NCBI RefSeq assembly: GCF_001311075.1
Contig: NZ_BBAD01000027.1
Location: 1-36,300, forward strand
DNA: 36,300 nt
Source of the DNA: Secundilactobacillus similis DSM 23365 = JCM 2765
GTDB lineage: Bacteria; Bacillota; Bacilli; Lactobacillales; Lactobacillaceae
Direction of reading: 5' to 3'
The notes beneath the pieces were generated by a model, which ran no database searches, was not told where the DNA came from, and worked only from the letters and a program-made list of their open reading frames with translations. Positions 1-8,923 of this stretch are shown piece by piece. Numbering within the stretch: position 1 is the stretch's first letter; each line of letters starts with the position of its first letter. Made by a program: the position numbers and the translations under genes.

Positions 1-473
1 TAACGCAACTGCATTAAGTTCACGTAAACGGAGCGCATGACCGGTAGATTTGATCTTGCACAATTTTTGACTCATTGCAGCTACTGAACATTGACCACGA
101 TTGTTTCTGCAACTGTTGAGTTACTATTAAACGTAACTGTCACGCAGTTTCGTCAACTTCAGCACGTGACCGTCAGCAGTTCTGGTTGCCAACAGCGCAC
201 AATGTAGCGGGAGGCGGAGGCGCGCGGGGCTCAGCAGTGTTGGTATGACTTAAGCAGTCGTGCCCCGTGGGGTTCGGGGTGCGAGTGCTTTAGTCATACG
301 CGGGTCCGGAGAGATCCGGCACGGAAGTGGTCTTCTTCCGTTCCTAGCTCGTAGGCCCGCCACTGCGTTCCAGTCCCCGCATAGCGCCGGAGCCTCCCGC
401 GGCATCTTCCCACTATAGAGAATCAGAATCACTGAATTTCACAAACTGAACATGCATACACTGGACACAAGCG
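1..473 (+). repeat. Right-hand part of a large structured non-coding element (second copy of the 10361-11153 element)
   Basis: No convincing gene lies here. The right end (TTCACAAACT at 438-447, then CTGGACACAAGCG at 461-473) matches both ends of the 10361-11153 element, and TGAACATTGA (85-94) also recurs there in the same order (10764-10773). A multi-branched fold occupies 207-400. Its closing stems are GCGGGAGGC (207-215)/GCCTCCCGC (392-400), GCGGGG (224-229)/CCCCGC (375-380) and CAGTG (235-239)/CACTG (361-365). Branch 1 (243-299) has arms starting GTATGACT and a TGGGGTT loop at 268-274. Branch 2 (300-360) contains two small hairpins. The element ends at the base next to the stop codon of the minus-strand protease gene at 474. 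Its left end lies outside the window. Confidence 0.7.
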
Positions 474-1121
474 TCAATTGCTGATAATCACCGAAGTATC
501 CGCCAAGGCCTCAAACGCCTGCAAGTCACATATGATGGTCACCGGTTCGTCATCCAGTTGCACCATCAGTGGCGTGGCAACTTGGAGTAGTGGCAACTGG
601 TAATGCTGTTTCACACTCGCAACGTCTGCGGCCGAGATACCAGTGTAGCGGTTGCGATAGTACATCACGCTGGTGGGGTCGGTGCTATGCTGCAAGCCGA
701 TGACGTGGCCGAGTTCGTGTTCGGCGACGATGACGCGGGAAGCCTTGCTGTATTTGTAAAATTTGAACACGCCTGAGTTGATGCGGGTGATGGCGGATTG
801 AATCTGGCTACCACGGCTGAAGAGTTGCGTTTGACCGGAAATGGCGAGGTCGGTGGTGGTGTTGGACCAGTTTTTGGCCTGAACCTGATTAGTAGTGGTA
901 ATTTTGAAGGTGAAGGCACCGGTTTTATTCCACGCGGTGATGGCCTGTTGCCAAATACCGCGGTAGTAGGCACTACCTTGAAGCTTAACGGTTGCTCTGG
1001 GTGTGGCGAACCGGTAAGGGCCAAAGGGGGTTGCTGCGTGTACCGGGAGACAGAATAACCAAGTGCTCGCAACCATGGTGAGTATCAGTATGAGTTGTCG
1101 AAAACGGTGAGAAAGTAACAT
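474..1121 (-). CDS. Secreted matrixin-like zinc metalloprotease
   Basis: A 215-residue protein with an N-terminal signal peptide (hydrophobic residues about 9-28, likely cleavage after VHA at 29). The matrixin/M10-type zinc signature HELGHVIGLQH lies at about 135-145, with H135, H139 and H145 as metal ligands and E136 catalytic. A Met-turn (SVMY, M153) follows at normal spacing. The start at 1121 has an AAAGGAGG ribosome site 7 bases upstream. It is probably secreted or cell-wall associated; the substrate is unknown. The stop codon abuts the end of the structured element 1-473, which may act as its 3' end. A second matrixin lies at 8924-9612. Confidence 0.85.
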   Translation of the reverse strand: MLLSHRFRQLILILTMVASTWLFCLPVHAATPFGPYRFATPRATVKLQGSAYYRGIWQQAITAWNKTGAFTFKITTTNQVQAKNWSNTTTDLAISGQTQLFSRGSQIQSAITRINSGVFKFYKYSKASRVIVAEHELGHVIGLQHSTDPTSVMYYRNRYTGISAADVASVKQHYQLPLLQVATPLMVQLDDEPVTIICDLQAFEALADTSVIISN

Positions 1122-1267
1122 CGCAAACCCTCCTTTGACGTGTCAGTTCTTAACGTTTGGTAATGAACCTTAACATTGTCTTAGTAGCTGTCATAATCAA
1201 GCCGAATTTATGGTTTTATTAAGTTAAAGCGACTATAACTGAAAGTAATAAAAAATGAGGTGATCAA

Positions 1268-2083
1268 ATGATGCCAACGTTAGGATTAAAAGCAAGTACG
1301 TCATTCGAACAATTAAACGAACGACTACAGTATCGGCCAAGCGTCTTTGAATTTTATACAACTGCTGCAGACATGACGCCGAGTGGTCTGGCGCATTTGA
1401 AAGCGATGATTGCTTACGTTAAGGCCACCGGGGTGCGGACGATTGTGATCCACCACCCAATGGCGTTTAACCATCACCACAACGAGATTTCGGTTTCGGC
1501 GTTAGCGGATCCTGAAAGTTACCAGTTCATGATGACTAGCACGGAATCGTTGATCGAACTGGCCGTGGCCTGCAACGTTCAGGTGTTGATCCACGGCGCT
1601 TACAGTCAAACGGTACCCAATAAGCGCGAACTGATGGCGGCTCGTCGGCGCGTATTTAAACGCTTAGACTACTTTCAAGCTTTAGGTGGCAATCACGTGA
1701 TGATTGAAAATTCCACCTCACCGGTCTTTGACTTCGGGGATCCTGAAATTGAACGCGAAGTCATGGCGCACCACTACCGGTTGTGCTATGACACAAGTCA
1801 CGGATTCATCGTGCTCCAAGGCAACAACGATCAACTGGTTCGGAGCATCCGGCGATTAGCCCCCCAAACCGTGCACTACCATCTCGTTGACTCAATGGGG
1901 TTAACGCACGACAGTTTACCGCTGGGACGTGGTAAAATTGACTGGTATCGGGTGATGGGGGTTGTGAATCCTACGGCAAGTAACATTTACGAAATTGACT
2001 TGGCAGATCAAAATGATTGCCAAGAGATGCGTGATAGCCATGCGTATTTGACCCAACTGCTCACGACCCAGCAAGTATCTTAA
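1268..2083 (+). CDS. Sugar phosphate isomerase/epimerase-like TIM-barrel protein
   Basis: A 271-residue soluble protein resembling the xylose isomerase-like/AP endonuclease 2 TIM-barrel superfamily. Barrel-strand motifs are visible in order: TIVIHHPM (about 58-65), VLIHGAYSQ (about 105-113), HVMIENSTSP (about 143-152), LCYDTSHGF (about 172-180), VHYHLVDSMG (about 201-210) and YEIDL near residue 240. The His/Glu/Asp residues at strand ends suit a metal site. The fold is shared by isomerases and endonuclease IV, so the reaction cannot be assigned. AGGTGA lies just upstream of ATG 1268; ATG 1271 is an alternative. The tag gene follows after 21 bases, so the two are probably co-transcribed, which leaves a DNA repair role possible but unproven. 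Confidence 0.7.
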   Translation: MMPTLGLKASTSFEQLNERLQYRPSVFEFYTTAADMTPSGLAHLKAMIAYVKATGVRTIVIHHPMAFNHHHNEISVSALADPESYQFMMTSTESLIELAVACNVQVLIHGAYSQTVPNKRELMAARRRVFKRLDYFQALGGNHVMIENSTSPVFDFGDPEIEREVMAHHYRLCYDTSHGFIVLQGNNDQLVRSIRRLAPQTVHYHLVDSMGLTHDSLPLGRGKIDWYRVMGVVNPTASNIYEIDLADQNDCQEMRDSHAYLTQLLTTQQVS

Positions 2084-2104
2084 TTTGAACGAAGGACTGA
2101 TTAG

Positions 2105-2671
2105 ATGACCCGTTGTGACTGGGGTGAAACTGAGAACGACTTGATGCGGCACTACCACGATGAAGAGTGGGGTGTAGCGACTTACGATGAGACCGAAACC
2201 TTTGAGCTGATGACGCTGGAGATGATGCAGGCCGGTTTGAGTTGGCAAACGGTGTTAAATAAGCGGGCCCACTTTAAAGTGGCGTTTGCTCAGTTTGACG
2301 CAGCGAAGGTCGCTCAGTTCGATGATGCTGATGTCGCACGATTGATGGCGGATGCTGGCATTATTCGAAATCGGCGAAAAATTGACGCGACAATTGCGAA
2401 TGCGCAGTTGCTGGTCAAGTGGCACGAAGCTGGCCGGTCGTTGAACGCCTATCTCTGGACGTTTGTTGACGGTAAGCCACAGGTGAACCGGTACGCCACG
2501 ATGGCTGATTTACCGGGACAAACACCACTATCGCAACGTGTTAGCAAAGCCTTGAAAAAGGAAGGGTTCAAATTCGTGGGTCCCACGATCGTTCAATCCT
2601 GGCTAGAAGCACTGGGCATTCTGGACGACCACTTGGCCAGTTGCACGGTCAATCACGTTAAAACTAAATAA
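2105..2671 (+). CDS. tag: DNA-3-methyladenine glycosylase I
   Basis: A 188-residue protein of normal family length. It should excise 3-methyladenine from alkylated DNA as the first step of base excision repair. The N-terminus MTRCDWG with Cys4, the HYHDEEWG segment (His17) and the C-terminal HLASC segment (about 175-179) give the Cys/His zinc site typical of the TagI family. The LSWQTVLNKR segment (about 45-54) is also family-typical. The start has AAGGA upstream, and the gene follows the TIM-barrel gene closely. The terminator at 2683-2728 ends the unit. Confidence 0.93.
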   Translation: MTRCDWGETENDLMRHYHDEEWGVATYDETETFELMTLEMMQAGLSWQTVLNKRAHFKVAFAQFDAAKVAQFDDADVARLMADAGIIRNRRKIDATIANAQLLVKWHEAGRSLNAYLWTFVDGKPQVNRYATMADLPGQTPLSQRVSKALKKEGFKFVGPTIVQSWLEALGILDDHLASCTVNHVKTK

Positions 2672-2682
2672 GCATTAAGTTG

Positions 2683-2728
2683 AAAATCGCACTGAAGTAG
2701 CGGGTTATGCTAATTCAGTGCGATTTTT
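2683..2728. terminator. Bidirectional terminator after tag
   Basis: Perfect 14-bp stem AAAATCGCACTGAA (2683-2696)/TTCAGTGCGATTTT (2714-2727), with a T run on the plus strand and an A run in front that works for the minus strand. It lies 12 bases after the tag stop. Confidence 0.85.
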
Positions 2729-3008
2729 GGGTTGTGTAAACTTGTGTTGAATCGGTAGTGACGTGACGTATTTGTGCGTTAATGATTTGCGCTAATTGGC
2801 CGGTCGTTGGCATCTGTGCGGCTTGAATTGGGGTCGTTGCCAGCGGTGCCAGGCCTGCGATAGCTATCATTCGGGATTGGCAGTCTCCCGCTAGCATTAA
2901 AATGATGAGCGACGTTGTTGAGATGTTGCCAACTCCGGTGCTTGTTGCAGTCGTATTCATGGTGTCATCGATTCGAGTACTAAGGTGGTTTTCTCTTTCA
3001 ACGCTCAT
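2715..3008 (-). CDS. Doubtful small ORF, about 97 aa
   Basis: An open frame starting at ATG 3008 behind AAAGGAG (spacing of only 2). It encodes a Thr-rich protein with one weak hydrophobic stretch near the middle. I do not recognise it. Its stop codon lies inside the terminator stem at 2683-2728, so the last few residues are encoded by terminator sequence. That is unusual and counts against a conserved gene. The frame stays open upstream to 3200, but no ribosome site is seen there. It could be a remnant or spurious. Confidence 0.3.
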   Translation of the reverse strand: MSVERENHLSTRIDDTMNTTATSTGVGNISTTSLIILMLAGDCQSRMIAIAGLAPLATTPIQAAQMPTTGQLAQIINAQIRHVTTDSTQVYTTQKSH

Positions 3009-3270
3009 TTCTCCTTTATGATGCCTAACTTGTCCGATAACGGTGCAATTCAAATTAATACTAAGTGGGACGGTCAAAAAGACGGGCCTGACTGATAACT
3101 GTAACTGGATTTTATCGGCATCGGTGCGACATATCAATTGAAGCGACTTAAAAGCTCCAAAGACGGTACAGACCAAAAATGATGTAGTGGTATAGGACAT
3201 TTTAATTATTGTTATAACGTCAAATCAGGATTGCTCATCAACTGGTCTAATTCAATTGAAGACAAAAATA

Positions 3271-3314
3271 AACAGCCTTGCGAAAGTCCTAAATTAGGAA
3301 CTCAGAAGGCTGTT
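3271..3314 (-). terminator. Terminator of the glycosyltransferase unit
   Basis: AACAGCCTT (3271-3279) pairs with AAGGCTGTT (3306-3314); a second inner stem AGTCCTAA/TTAGGAACT lies between them. Read on the minus strand it follows the stop at 3331 and leads into a T-rich tail. Confidence 0.75.
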
Positions 3315-3330
3315 ACGTCAAATCATCATG

Positions 3331-4350
3331 TTAACCGAGTTTAGGCTCACTTTCATCAAAGTCAGTGTGAGACTTTTTTTCACTCTTATCATTAGTGTTC
3401 GTTTTAAACGTCAATACCGATTGCTGCTTTGCCGAAAAGCCCGTTGCACTTTCAACAATGTAGAGCGGGCGTTTCTTAGCGGCGTTAAAGATCCGGTAAA
3501 GGTACGCGCCAGCAATCCCGAGGCTGACCAAAACGATGCCAACTAAGAAGAACAGCGCAAACACCAGAAATTTCAAGGTCGTCAGTCCGGTGAAGGCCGT
3601 ACTTACCAGGTAGCCCAGACCAATCAACATCGAGAAGCCACCCAACCAAGCAGGCAGTTTTAGCGGAAGTGATGAAAAGCCGGTGATGCCATCTACCGCA
3701 AGGCGAACCATCTCGCGGTTGGCTGATTTCGTGTTGCCACGCTGCCGTTCTTGCCGTTCATAAGTCACGCTGGTCTGCTTGAAACCGACCCAGCTGACCA
3801 TGCCGCGTAAGAAGGGATCGGGTTCGTCCATTTTACGAAGTTCCGTGACGACCCGACGATCCATTAAGCGGAAATCGCCAGCGTCCAACGGAGCGTTGAT
3901 GGTGGTAATGGCGTGAAATAACCGGTAGAAACTGGCAGCCATCAACTTCTTGCTCCAACTGTCACCGGCCCGAGAAACCCGCTTGCCGTAAACGACCTGG
4001 TAGCCTAAGCGCCACTTATCGATCATGGCTGGAATCACGGCGGGTGGATCTTGCAAGTCAGCAGCCATCACCACCACGGCATCCCCCGATGCGTAACGCA
4101 AGCCAGCGGTAATGGCAATTTGATTGCCGAAGTTCCGAGACAGTTGAATCAGTTTGATGTTTTCGTTGCGTTGAACGGCTTGTTGAATCAACTTAACGCT
4201 ACGATCTGTGGAGCCATCGTCAACGAAAATCAGGTCGTAGCTTTCTAGCCGGTTGGCAATGTAGTTTTCTAAGACGTCGATGGTTTCATCGATGCCAGCT
4301 TCTTCATTAAATACGGGAATGACAATGGAAATGTGTTCAGTTTGCGTCAT
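3331..4350 (-). CDS. Membrane-anchored polyprenyl-phosphate glycosyltransferase, GtrB/YkcC-like
   Basis: A 339-residue family 2 glycosyltransferase of the DPM1/GtrB type. It would load a sugar from a nucleotide donor onto undecaprenyl phosphate on the inner face of the membrane. The GT-A domain fills residues 1 to about 230, with ISIVIPVFNEE near the start, IFVDDGSTD (about 41-49), AADLQDPP (DxD-like, about 97-104) and a GDFRLMDR segment. Two transmembrane helices follow (about 235-257 and 268-292), then a charged tail. The PMT-like gene lies just upstream on the same strand, separated by 32 bases. The pair resembles B. subtilis YkcC/YkcB: one makes the lipid-linked sugar and the other transfers it outside. 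AGGAGG precedes the start. Confidence 0.85.
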   Translation of the reverse strand: MTQTEHISIVIPVFNEEAGIDETIDVLENYIANRLESYDLIFVDDGSTDRSVKLIQQAVQRNENIKLIQLSRNFGNQIAITAGLRYASGDAVVVMAADLQDPPAVIPAMIDKWRLGYQVVYGKRVSRAGDSWSKKLMAASFYRLFHAITTINAPLDAGDFRLMDRRVVTELRKMDEPDPFLRGMVSWVGFKQTSVTYERQERQRGNTKSANREMVRLAVDGITGFSSLPLKLPAWLGGFSMLIGLGYLVSTAFTGLTTLKFLVFALFFLVGIVLVSLGIAGAYLYRIFNAAKKRPLYIVESATGFSAKQQSVLTFKTNTNDKSEKKSHTDFDESEPKLG

Positions 4351-4382
4351 TTTAGTCCTCCTTTGGGGCGTGAATCATGTGA

Positions 4383-6321
4383 TTAGTTGATGGTACTAAG
4401 ATCATAAAGTGCAGTTTTATTGAGTGGTCGGTGATGGGGACCGGCGACCGTTGACGTTGGGTTAGTTGCGGTGACCGCATTGGGCTTCGCCAGCGTTGGT
4501 CGGGTCTGGTACTGACTTGGTGCGACCTTTTTGGCGTTCGCTTTGATCCAACGTGTGATGGCGGTTGAGCTGGTGTTACCGGTTGTGTAGTAGAACCGAA
4601 CCTGACCACTCGCGACGAGGTGCTTGAATTGCGTCAGTGTCAGGGTGGTTGCCGTGCCGCTGTAGCCACCCAGCGCGATGGCCGGTTGCCCGGTTTTCAT
4701 CATGTAGGGCGCAGCGGTTGCGGTTTGGTCGGTAGCCATGAGGTATTTGGCCGTCCTCTGATTGGTTGTGAGATAGTTGAGTAACTTGGTGTCTAGGGTC
4801 GCCGAACTGGCAACGGTGGTGTGCGTGGTGCTCGTTGTTGCGGCTAACGCTGGGGTCAGCGACCACCAAGCTGGCGCGATGGCGATGGTCAGCAGGCCGA
4901 TTGAAATTAACCAGCGGATGCTCGTCGTTGCCGACCAGAAATCAGCACCATGCTGACGACAGCGCCAATTGCGAGTAGCAACCAAGCCAAGAGTGCATAG
5001 TAGTTATAAACGTACCAGGCTTGCAGACTCGTCGTGGTAACAATGGCCAGCGGCAGCAAGTAGTACTGCCAGTTATTTAACGTCGATCGGTGATATAACC
5101 GAATCAAGACGGGCAGGGTAATGCCAAACAGTGCCGCAATGGCTGGTGCCAACATGACCAACGTATCCGCTTGGAAGGCGTTGATCATCAGCAAACCGTA
5201 AACGGGTAAGAGCCAGCCGGCCCACAACAGGAGTTGCTGTTGCTTGTTGGTGAGCTGCCACCACTTGCGCTTGGCATCCCGGAAGAATGACAAGCCACCG
5301 AAGAGGCCGAAGATGGCAAATGGTAGAAGCCAACTACCCTGCGAGCCAACCGTTGCTTGAACTAGTGACTGGGTCGTGGCAGTTGTTGTCGTGGCTTGAT
5401 TTGGCGCCGGTCGGTTGGCGGTTGAACGGGTCATGCTGGTCGCCGTTGTTCGATTGGGGTGAGTGGTGCTGTTAGCTAATTGTTTTGGTTGAGCAGTGCT
5501 ACTATCGCTGGTATAACTCGACTGGGCTAACAGGGATTGGTTGGTATTGGTTGAAAACGCGAGCTGCAAAGCAGAGGTCTGGGTTGCGGTTTGCGTGGTT
5601 GTGAAATCAATTGATAGGGGCCAAACGAATGATAAGGCGATCAGGGTAACGGCTGCCAGTGAGAGGTGGGTCAATTTTTGACGCCAAGACGTGGTGGTCG
5701 CTAACCAGTAAATGATGACCATGATGGGGAGAATTAAAAACGCCTGCATCAGTTTGATGTTGAAGGCAATCCCAATCATCGCAAAACTACCAATTAACCA
5801 GCCCAGCTGATCTTGTGCGAGGGCTTTTTCAAGTAACAAACAAGCGAGTAGTAGGAAGAAGAGCAGGGTCGTATCGAGATTATTAGCGCGTAAGTTAGTG
5901 ACAACGACTGGGGTTAGCGTCATTGCCAGTGCAGCCAGTCGACCTGAAACGCGGCCAAAAGTTGGCATAATGAGTTGGTAGATCAACGCGACTGAACCAA
6001 CGCCAAAACCAATCGAGGGGAGCACGAGGCTCCAGGTGTGGACCCCAAAGCATTTAGCACTAATAGCCATAAACCAAAGGGCAACGGGTGGTTGGGTACC
6101 GGTACTAACGTTGTTGGGGTCAAAACCGGCGACCCAAAACGCGTGCAACTTTTGGTCATGGTTGTGATAAGTTGGGTGTAGTAGGCGTTAGTCGTGCTGG
6201 CGTTACCGATCTGCCAGCTATAGAGAAACAGCGCAAGAATTAAAATAAGAGCAAAAACAAAGTCGATCGCGGGCACGTGAAATCGCTTGGTGTCAGTTGT
6301 CGACGGTGACGTGGCTAGCAT
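4383..6321 (-). CDS. PMT/ArnT-like membrane glycosyltransferase, YkcB-like (two frameshifts in this sequence)
   Basis: Reading through two single-base losses gives one protein of about 646 residues, normal for this family. One loss is near 6145, where TKSWHAFW is expected; the other is near 4916, where a CCC run appears as CC. There is an N-terminal helix with the ...YTQLITTMTKSWHAF...GFDP region typical of the PMT/ArnT superfamily, then many transmembrane helices. A Thr/Ser/Gln-rich external stretch follows at about 260-330. The C-terminal extracellular domain (about 490-646) contains LDTKLLNYL and an IALGGYSG motif seen in Gram-positive PMT-like proteins. It should transfer a sugar from the lipid carrier made by the neighbouring YkcC-like enzyme to a wall or protein acceptor. 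The divergent two-component system starts 200 bases away. Confidence 0.75.
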
Positions 6322-6521
6322 GAGCTGCTCCTTCAGTCCAAATTCGGCTGTAACGCCCTTAAAATAAGCTGGCGTTCAACACTATTAAAGATACCTAAAT
6401 GAACATAAGGGAACCTTAAAATTTAAAAAAAGTGGCCGAAGTCAAGATTTAGGCATTGACCTGCGCTCAAAAAGTCGCTAGGTTTAATACATCAAGACAA
6501 GTTTGATGGAGGTGCACGGAG
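6322..6521. promoter_or_regulatory. Divergent promoter region between glycosyltransferases and two-component system
   Basis: A 200-base AT-rich gap between the two divergent units. It holds CTTAAAAT repeated at about 6359 and 6414, which could be half-sites for an OmpR-type regulator. This is weak evidence from similarity of two short words only. GGAGGTG (6508-6514) is the ribosome site of the response regulator. Confidence 0.3.
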
Positions 6522-7208
6522 ATGAGTAGTGAACTTAAGATTTTGATCGTTGAAGACGACGAAGCGCTGGCCACCAGCCTAGAACGCTTTTTGACGGACA
6601 TTGCGGAAACCACGGTCAGCAACGATGGTTTTGAGGGTCAGATGCTGGGGCAGGAGGCATTTATGACCTCGCCGTTTTAGATTTGATGTTGCCACAGATC
6701 GGTGGGTACGATATTTTAAAATACTGGCGGACGGAAGCAAGGTCGACATGCCCGTATTGATTTTAACGGCGAAGGATACGCTGGAAGATAAGGTTCACGG
6801 TTTTCAGTTGGGCGCGGATGATTACTTAACGAAACCCTTCCACCGGGAAGAACTACTGATGCGGGTCAAGGCGCTGTTACGCCGGACGGGTAGTTTAGGT
6901 GCTGATAACCAACTGAAAGTGGCCGGTTTTACGGCTAATTTGAACAACCGAACCGTTACGGTCGATGGCAATAGCCTGGCCTGAACGGGAAAGAATATGA
7001 CCTTTTGATTTACTTTTTACAAAATCCTGATACCATCATTACGAAAGATCAGATCTTTGATCGACTTTGGGGCTTTGACTCCGATACTGCGCTTTCCGTG
7101 GTGGAAGTGTACATGAGCAACCTGAGAAAGAAGATCAAGGCCTGCGTCGCGGAACAACCGATCCGGACGCTTCGAAACGTCGGTTACATGTTAGAAACGG
7201 AGGATTGA
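6522..7208 (+). CDS. OmpR-family response regulator (three frameshifts in this sequence)
   Basis: Three single-base losses interrupt the frame: near 6656 (GGG read as GG), near 6737 (GAAGGC/GAAAGC expected) and near 6980 (CCC read as CC). Restoring them gives about 229 residues, the normal OmpR length. The receiver domain starts with ILIVEDDEA; the [10 protein letters not shown] segment carries the phosphorylated Asp, and LILTAKD and DDYLTKPF follow (Lys of the switch). The C-terminal winged helix holds [32 protein letters not shown] and [12 protein letters not shown]. The kinase gene begins one base after the stop. It may regulate the divergent glycosyltransferase genes; that is inferred from position only. 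Confidence 0.85.
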
Positions 7209-7209
7209 G

Positions 7210-8514
7210 TTGAAAGTTAAAAACCCCGAAAAAAAGCAACAACTCCAGCTCTTTTTGAAGGAGTTAGTCACGTTTGCGCTGCTGTTTGCTGCCCTTGGGC
7301 TAGTGGTCTATTTCTTCTTTTACCAGTCCGTTTATCGCGATATCAATTCAGGATTTACCGGGCAAAAACAACGTATTTTGCAAAACGTGCCGCAGCCGAA
7401 GTGGAATCACTTACGGGGCACTCAAACTAAGAACACCGTCATGCCAACCAAGGATGGGCCGTTTCGAGCGGACATCGTGGTGTTTAACAGTAAGGGTAAA
7501 ATCATGAACCAGGCGATGCTTGGGGAACGGGATTATAGTTTACTGAAGAAGACCAAGTTGAACGTGAACGATTTGGATAAAGTTCAGGAGCTGACGTTGT
7601 CTTCAGATGACGTTACCAGTCACTTCCGGACACTATTGATCAAGGTCCCCGCATCAAACTTAAACCCAATGTACGCCGGGCGTTATGTACTGATCATGGA
7701 GAACGTGGACGCGGACTTATTGGCGTTGAATAGTTTCCGAAATGCGCTGTTGGTCACGTTGATCATCTTCTGGATTTTAGCGATTGCGATTGCGTACCTG
7801 CTATCGCGGTCGAGTATGAAGCCGATTATTACGTCTTGGCGAAAACAGCGGGATTTTAGCGCCAACGCCGCGCATGAGTTGCGGACGCCGCTGACGGTGA
7901 TTCAAAACCAACTGGAGTATTTACTGACGAAGCCAAAATCCCGGGTGATGGACGAAATTGACGAAGTGGCCACGGCGCTGGATGAAGTTAACCATATGCA
8001 GACGTTGACTAACCGCTTGCTGTTACTGGCACGGTCGGATTCAAACGTCATTCAAATTAATCCGGCAGAGGTTGATTTGCAGCAGTGGCTGACGCAGGTC
8101 ACCAAACCGTACCAAGAAATCGCGATGAGCCAGCAAAAGTCCTTCCAATCCAGTATTAAGGTGGCAGGTAAGGGCAAGCTGGACGCCGATTTGATTCGTC
8201 AGTTGATCACCATTTTGATGGATAATGCGATCAAATATACGCCGGAGCACGGCACCGTTAGCATTAAAGCCACTAAGGTGCACGACAACCTCCAATTAGA
8301 GGTGGCGGATACTGGTGAAGGTATCGCGGACGAAGATAAGACTAAAGTGTTCGACCGTTTCTACAGAACGGATAAATCAAGAAATTCGAAAACCGGCGGC
8401 AATGGGCTGGGGTTAGCGATTGCCCACTGGATCGTCGGTCAGCATAAGGGCAAGCTTTATGTGAGAGATAATCATCCGCATGGGGCGGTGTTTGTGGTTA
8501 GTATTCCGTTGTAG
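7210..8514 (+). CDS. Sensor histidine kinase
   Basis: A 434-residue membrane sensor kinase. TM1 is at about 20-40 and TM2 at about 178-198, with an extracytoplasmic sensor domain of about 135 residues between them. The H-box FSANAAHELRTPL has His222 as phosphoacceptor. The N-box LMDNAIKYTP, a DTGEGI G1 box, the F-box RFYRTDKSR and GNGLGLAIAHWIV follow. It starts at TTG 7210, supported by GGAGG at 7199-7203 six bases upstream and by one-base spacing from the regulator stop. It phosphorylates the adjacent regulator. The signal is unknown. Its TAG stop is the first part of the structured repeat that follows. Confidence 0.93.
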   Translation: MKVKNPEKKQQLQLFLKELVTFALLFAALGLVVYFFFYQSVYRDINSGFTGQKQRILQNVPQPKWNHLRGTQTKNTVMPTKDGPFRADIVVFNSKGKIMNQAMLGERDYSLLKKTKLNVNDLDKVQELTLSSDDVTSHFRTLLIKVPASNLNPMYAGRYVLIMENVDADLLALNSFRNALLVTLIIFWILAIAIAYLLSRSSMKPIITSWRKQRDFSANAAHELRTPLTVIQNQLEYLLTKPKSRVMDEIDEVATALDEVNHMQTLTNRLLLLARSDSNVIQINPAEVDLQQWLTQVTKPYQEIAMSQQKSFQSSIKVAGKGKLDADLIRQLITILMDNAIKYTPEHGTVSIKATKVHDNLQLEVADTGEGIADEDKTKVFDRFYRTDKSRNSKTGGNGLGLAIAHWIVGQHKGKLYVRDNHPHGAVFVVSIPL

Positions 8515-8639
8515 AGCGCAAAAAACGCGGTTAGGACCCAGAATATAAGGCAGAAGAACAGGGACTCCTGGGCTTGGGAGTCCCTGTTCTTCTGCCTTAT
8601 ATGGCCGGGTCCTGCGTTTTTTTGCGCGTTTAGGCTACA
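8512..8639 (+). repeat. Stop-codon-adjacent hairpin repeat, copy 1
   Basis: It starts at the kinase stop codon (TAGAGCGC). The outer stem pairs GCGC, an A run and CGC (8516-8528) with GCG, a T run and GCGC (8614-8627). The inner stem is a perfect 26 bp: 8543-8568 pairs with 8577-8602. The loop is TGGGCTTG (8569-8576). It ends with GCGTTTAGGCTA. AGGACCCAGAATATAAG on the left and CTTATATGGCCGGGTCCT on the right also frame the copy at 18113, but the stem core differs in sequence and still pairs perfectly. It is the only terminator-like structure after the kinase gene. Confidence 0.85.
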
Positions 8640-8923
8640 TAACAGATGTGAGGTTTCGGAAAATTAACCATGAAAAAAACGTTAAGCATCGGGGGACATC
8701 CTTACCAATATAACAGAGATAGTCTGAACTATTCTCATATATACAGCTATACCGCCCCCAGCATATTAGCCAATTAACGTCCAATTCCTCCAACGCGATC
8801 TCCAAAACCAAAAAATTCCCTAAAATCCCACCATAATAATTGACCTCACTCCAAAAAATCAGTAGTGTAGTAGCGATAAGAAAACGCGCCGAACCACCAT
8901 GGCACACTAGAGGAGGCGCACTA
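8640..8923. other. Gene-less AT-rich gap
   Basis: No convincing gene, promoter or stem structure was recognised between the hairpin repeat and the second matrixin. GAGGAGGCG (8910-8918) is the ribosome site of the next gene. Confidence 0.5.

Noticed and set aside
250..432. 60-codon minus-strand ORF rich in Arg/Pro
   Set aside because: It lies entirely within the paired arms of the branched fold 207-400, has no ribosome site and shows no recognisable protein features.
3328..3546. Plus-strand ORF opposite the YkcC-like gene, and many similar antisense ORFs
   Set aside because: They are shadows of well-supported genes, with no start signals or recognisable domains.
6522..7208. Treating the broken genes as true pseudogenes or programmed frameshifts
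   Set aside because: No slippery heptamer or conserved recoding signal was seen; the breaks are many, all -1, and each repair restores full motifs, so sequence error is more likely.
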